NCBI GenBank assembly: GCA_902482195.1
Contig: CABSZQ010000116.1
Span: 1 to 5,286, forward strand
Length of the DNA stretch: 5,286 nt
Source: an uncultured Haemophilus sp.
GTDB lineage: Bacteria > Pseudomonadota > Gammaproteobacteria > Enterobacterales > Pasteurellaceae
Direction: 5' to 3'
A program made the position numbers and the translations under genes. Of the stretch, positions 4,801-5,286 are shown in pieces (the first letter of the stretch is position 1; each line of letters opens with the position of its first letter). The notes under the pieces are model-generated. The model ran no database searches and had not been told where the DNA came from. It was given only the letters and a program-made list of their open reading frames with translations.

Positions 4801-5286
4801 CTTCCACACATTCTCTCCCTTTCCACCGTGGCAAAATCCCGTTTATTTGAAATTCAAGCTGTCGAACTCAAATTCTCCAATGGAATTGACCGCACTTATG
4901 AACGTTTCCGCCCTTTCAATCGAGATTCAGTGATGGTGATTGCGATTGATGGTGAAGATTTACTTCTTGTTCGTGAATACGCGGTAGGAACAAAACAATA
5001 TGAGTTAGGCTTTGTAAAAGGTGGAATGGATATGGGAGAAACGCCCGAACAAAGTGCCAATCGAGAATTACAGGAAGAAATTGGCTTCGGCGCAAAAAAA
5101 TGGACATTTTTACGTACCATGAAAATCAATCCACAAATTATGGGGCATAAAATGCACGTTTTATTAGGCGAAGATCTGTATCCAAATAAACTAGAAGGCG
5201 ATGAGCCTGAACCATTAGAAATCGTGCGTTATCCTTTATCGCAACTTGATACGCTTTTAGTCAGTGATGAATTTAATGAAGCCAGA
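4789..5286 (+). CDS. nudE: NudE, Nudix hydrolase of ADP-containing nucleotides (3' end outside window)
   Basis: NudE is a cytoplasmic Nudix pyrophosphatase. The E. coli enzyme splits ADP-ribose, NADH, diadenosine polyphosphates and similar ADP-linked compounds. Seen directly in the 166 codons present: VMVIAIDGEDLLLVREYAVG at 48-67 and a complete Nudix box at 78-100 with the GX5EX7REUXEEXGU pattern (Gly78, Glu84, Arg92, Glu93, Glu96, Glu97, Gly99). The E. coli NudE signature LEGDEPEPL lies at 135-143 and DEFNEAR at 160-166, where the window ends in frame. The E. coli protein is about 186 residues, so some 20 are missing. The ATG at 4789 has only a weak AGGG site 8 bases upstream, but the N-terminus aligns with E. 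coli NudE. It diverges from hslR; the two also lie in the same chromosomal neighbourhood in E. coli. An uptake signal lies in codons 34-37. Confidence 0.94.
   Translation, partial: MKKQLPHILSLSTVAKSRLFEIQAVELKFSNGIDRTYERFRPFNRDSVMVIAIDGEDLLLVREYAVGTKQYELGFVKGGMDMGETPEQSANRELQEEIGFGAKKWTFLRTMKINPQIMGHKMHVLLGEDLYPNKLEGDEPEPLEIVRYPLSQLDTLLVSDEFNEAR
4889..4897 (-). repeat. DNA uptake signal sequence inside nudE
   Basis: ACCGCACTT on the plus strand, preceded by AATTG, so the minus-strand reading continues CAATT and fits the extended consensus. In the nudE frame it is read across Asp-Arg-Thr-Tyr (34-37). Confidence 0.9.

Noticed and set aside
4772..4801. Sigma-32 promoter for hslR
   Set aside because: GTTGTTT, 14 bases, CCCTATTA has the right spacing but too many mismatches, especially in the -35 element, to be called with confidence.
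4725..4826. 34-residue hydrophobic N-terminal extension of hslR from an ATG at 4826
   Set aside because: It overlaps nudE and the promoter gap, has no counterpart in HslR, and the ATG at 4724 has a good ribosome binding site and the expected N-terminus.
1935..4897. The repeated 9-mers as a CRISPR array or mobile-element ends
   Set aside because: They are the Haemophilus uptake signal, with irregular spacing, both orientations, no spacers and no transposase.
4896..5129. Two minus-strand open frames opposite nudE
   Set aside because: The plus strand encodes the complete Nudix box here. The antisense frames show no domain or start signal.

Overview
The window looks like chromosomal DNA from a Pasteurellaceae gammaproteobacterium of the Haemophilus influenzae-type DNA-uptake clade. 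It is AT-rich and carries seven exact copies of the 9-base uptake signal AAGTGCGGT or its complement in 5.3 kb. Every protein is a close relative of an enterobacterial or Haemophilus housekeeping gene. The species is not resolved. Haemophilus (influenzae, haemolyticus or parainfluenzae type) or Aggregatibacter would fit. I see no insertion sequence, phage gene, CRISPR array, tRNA, rRNA or other sign of acquired DNA.

Layout, left to right. (1) Positions 1-996, minus strand: an hslVU operon. It holds hslV, the proteasome-like peptidase, and the first 152 codons of hslU, its AAA+ unfoldase, which runs off the left edge. (2) Positions 997-1216: a dense divergent control region. A sigma-32-type heat-shock promoter fires left into hslVU. 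A near-consensus CRP site, a palindrome resembling a PurR/LacI-family operator and two possible sigma-70 promoters point right into aphA. (3) Positions 1217-1924: aphA, a secreted class B acid phosphatase, ended by a hairpin terminator made from two inverted uptake signals. (4) Positions 2040-3650: rmuC, a membrane-anchored coiled-coil protein with a nuclease-like domain, with its own promoter and terminator. (5) Positions 3732-4289: a YqhA/UPF0114 membrane protein. It converges on hslR, and a second uptake-signal hairpin serves as a shared terminator. (6) Positions 4329-4724, minus strand: hslR (heat shock protein 15). (7) Position 4789 to the right edge: nudE, divergent from hslR and cut off near its C-terminus.

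The genes form independent units rather than one pathway. Two themes recur. hslV, hslU and hslR are heat-shock functions, and hslVU has a recognisable heat-shock promoter here. AphA in the periplasm and NudE in the cytoplasm both act on nucleotides, including compounds related to NAD in known relatives, which matters in a family whose members often depend on external NAD precursors. No undescribed multi-gene system is visible. The most interesting material is regulatory: the hslV-aphA spacer and the reuse of uptake signals as terminators.
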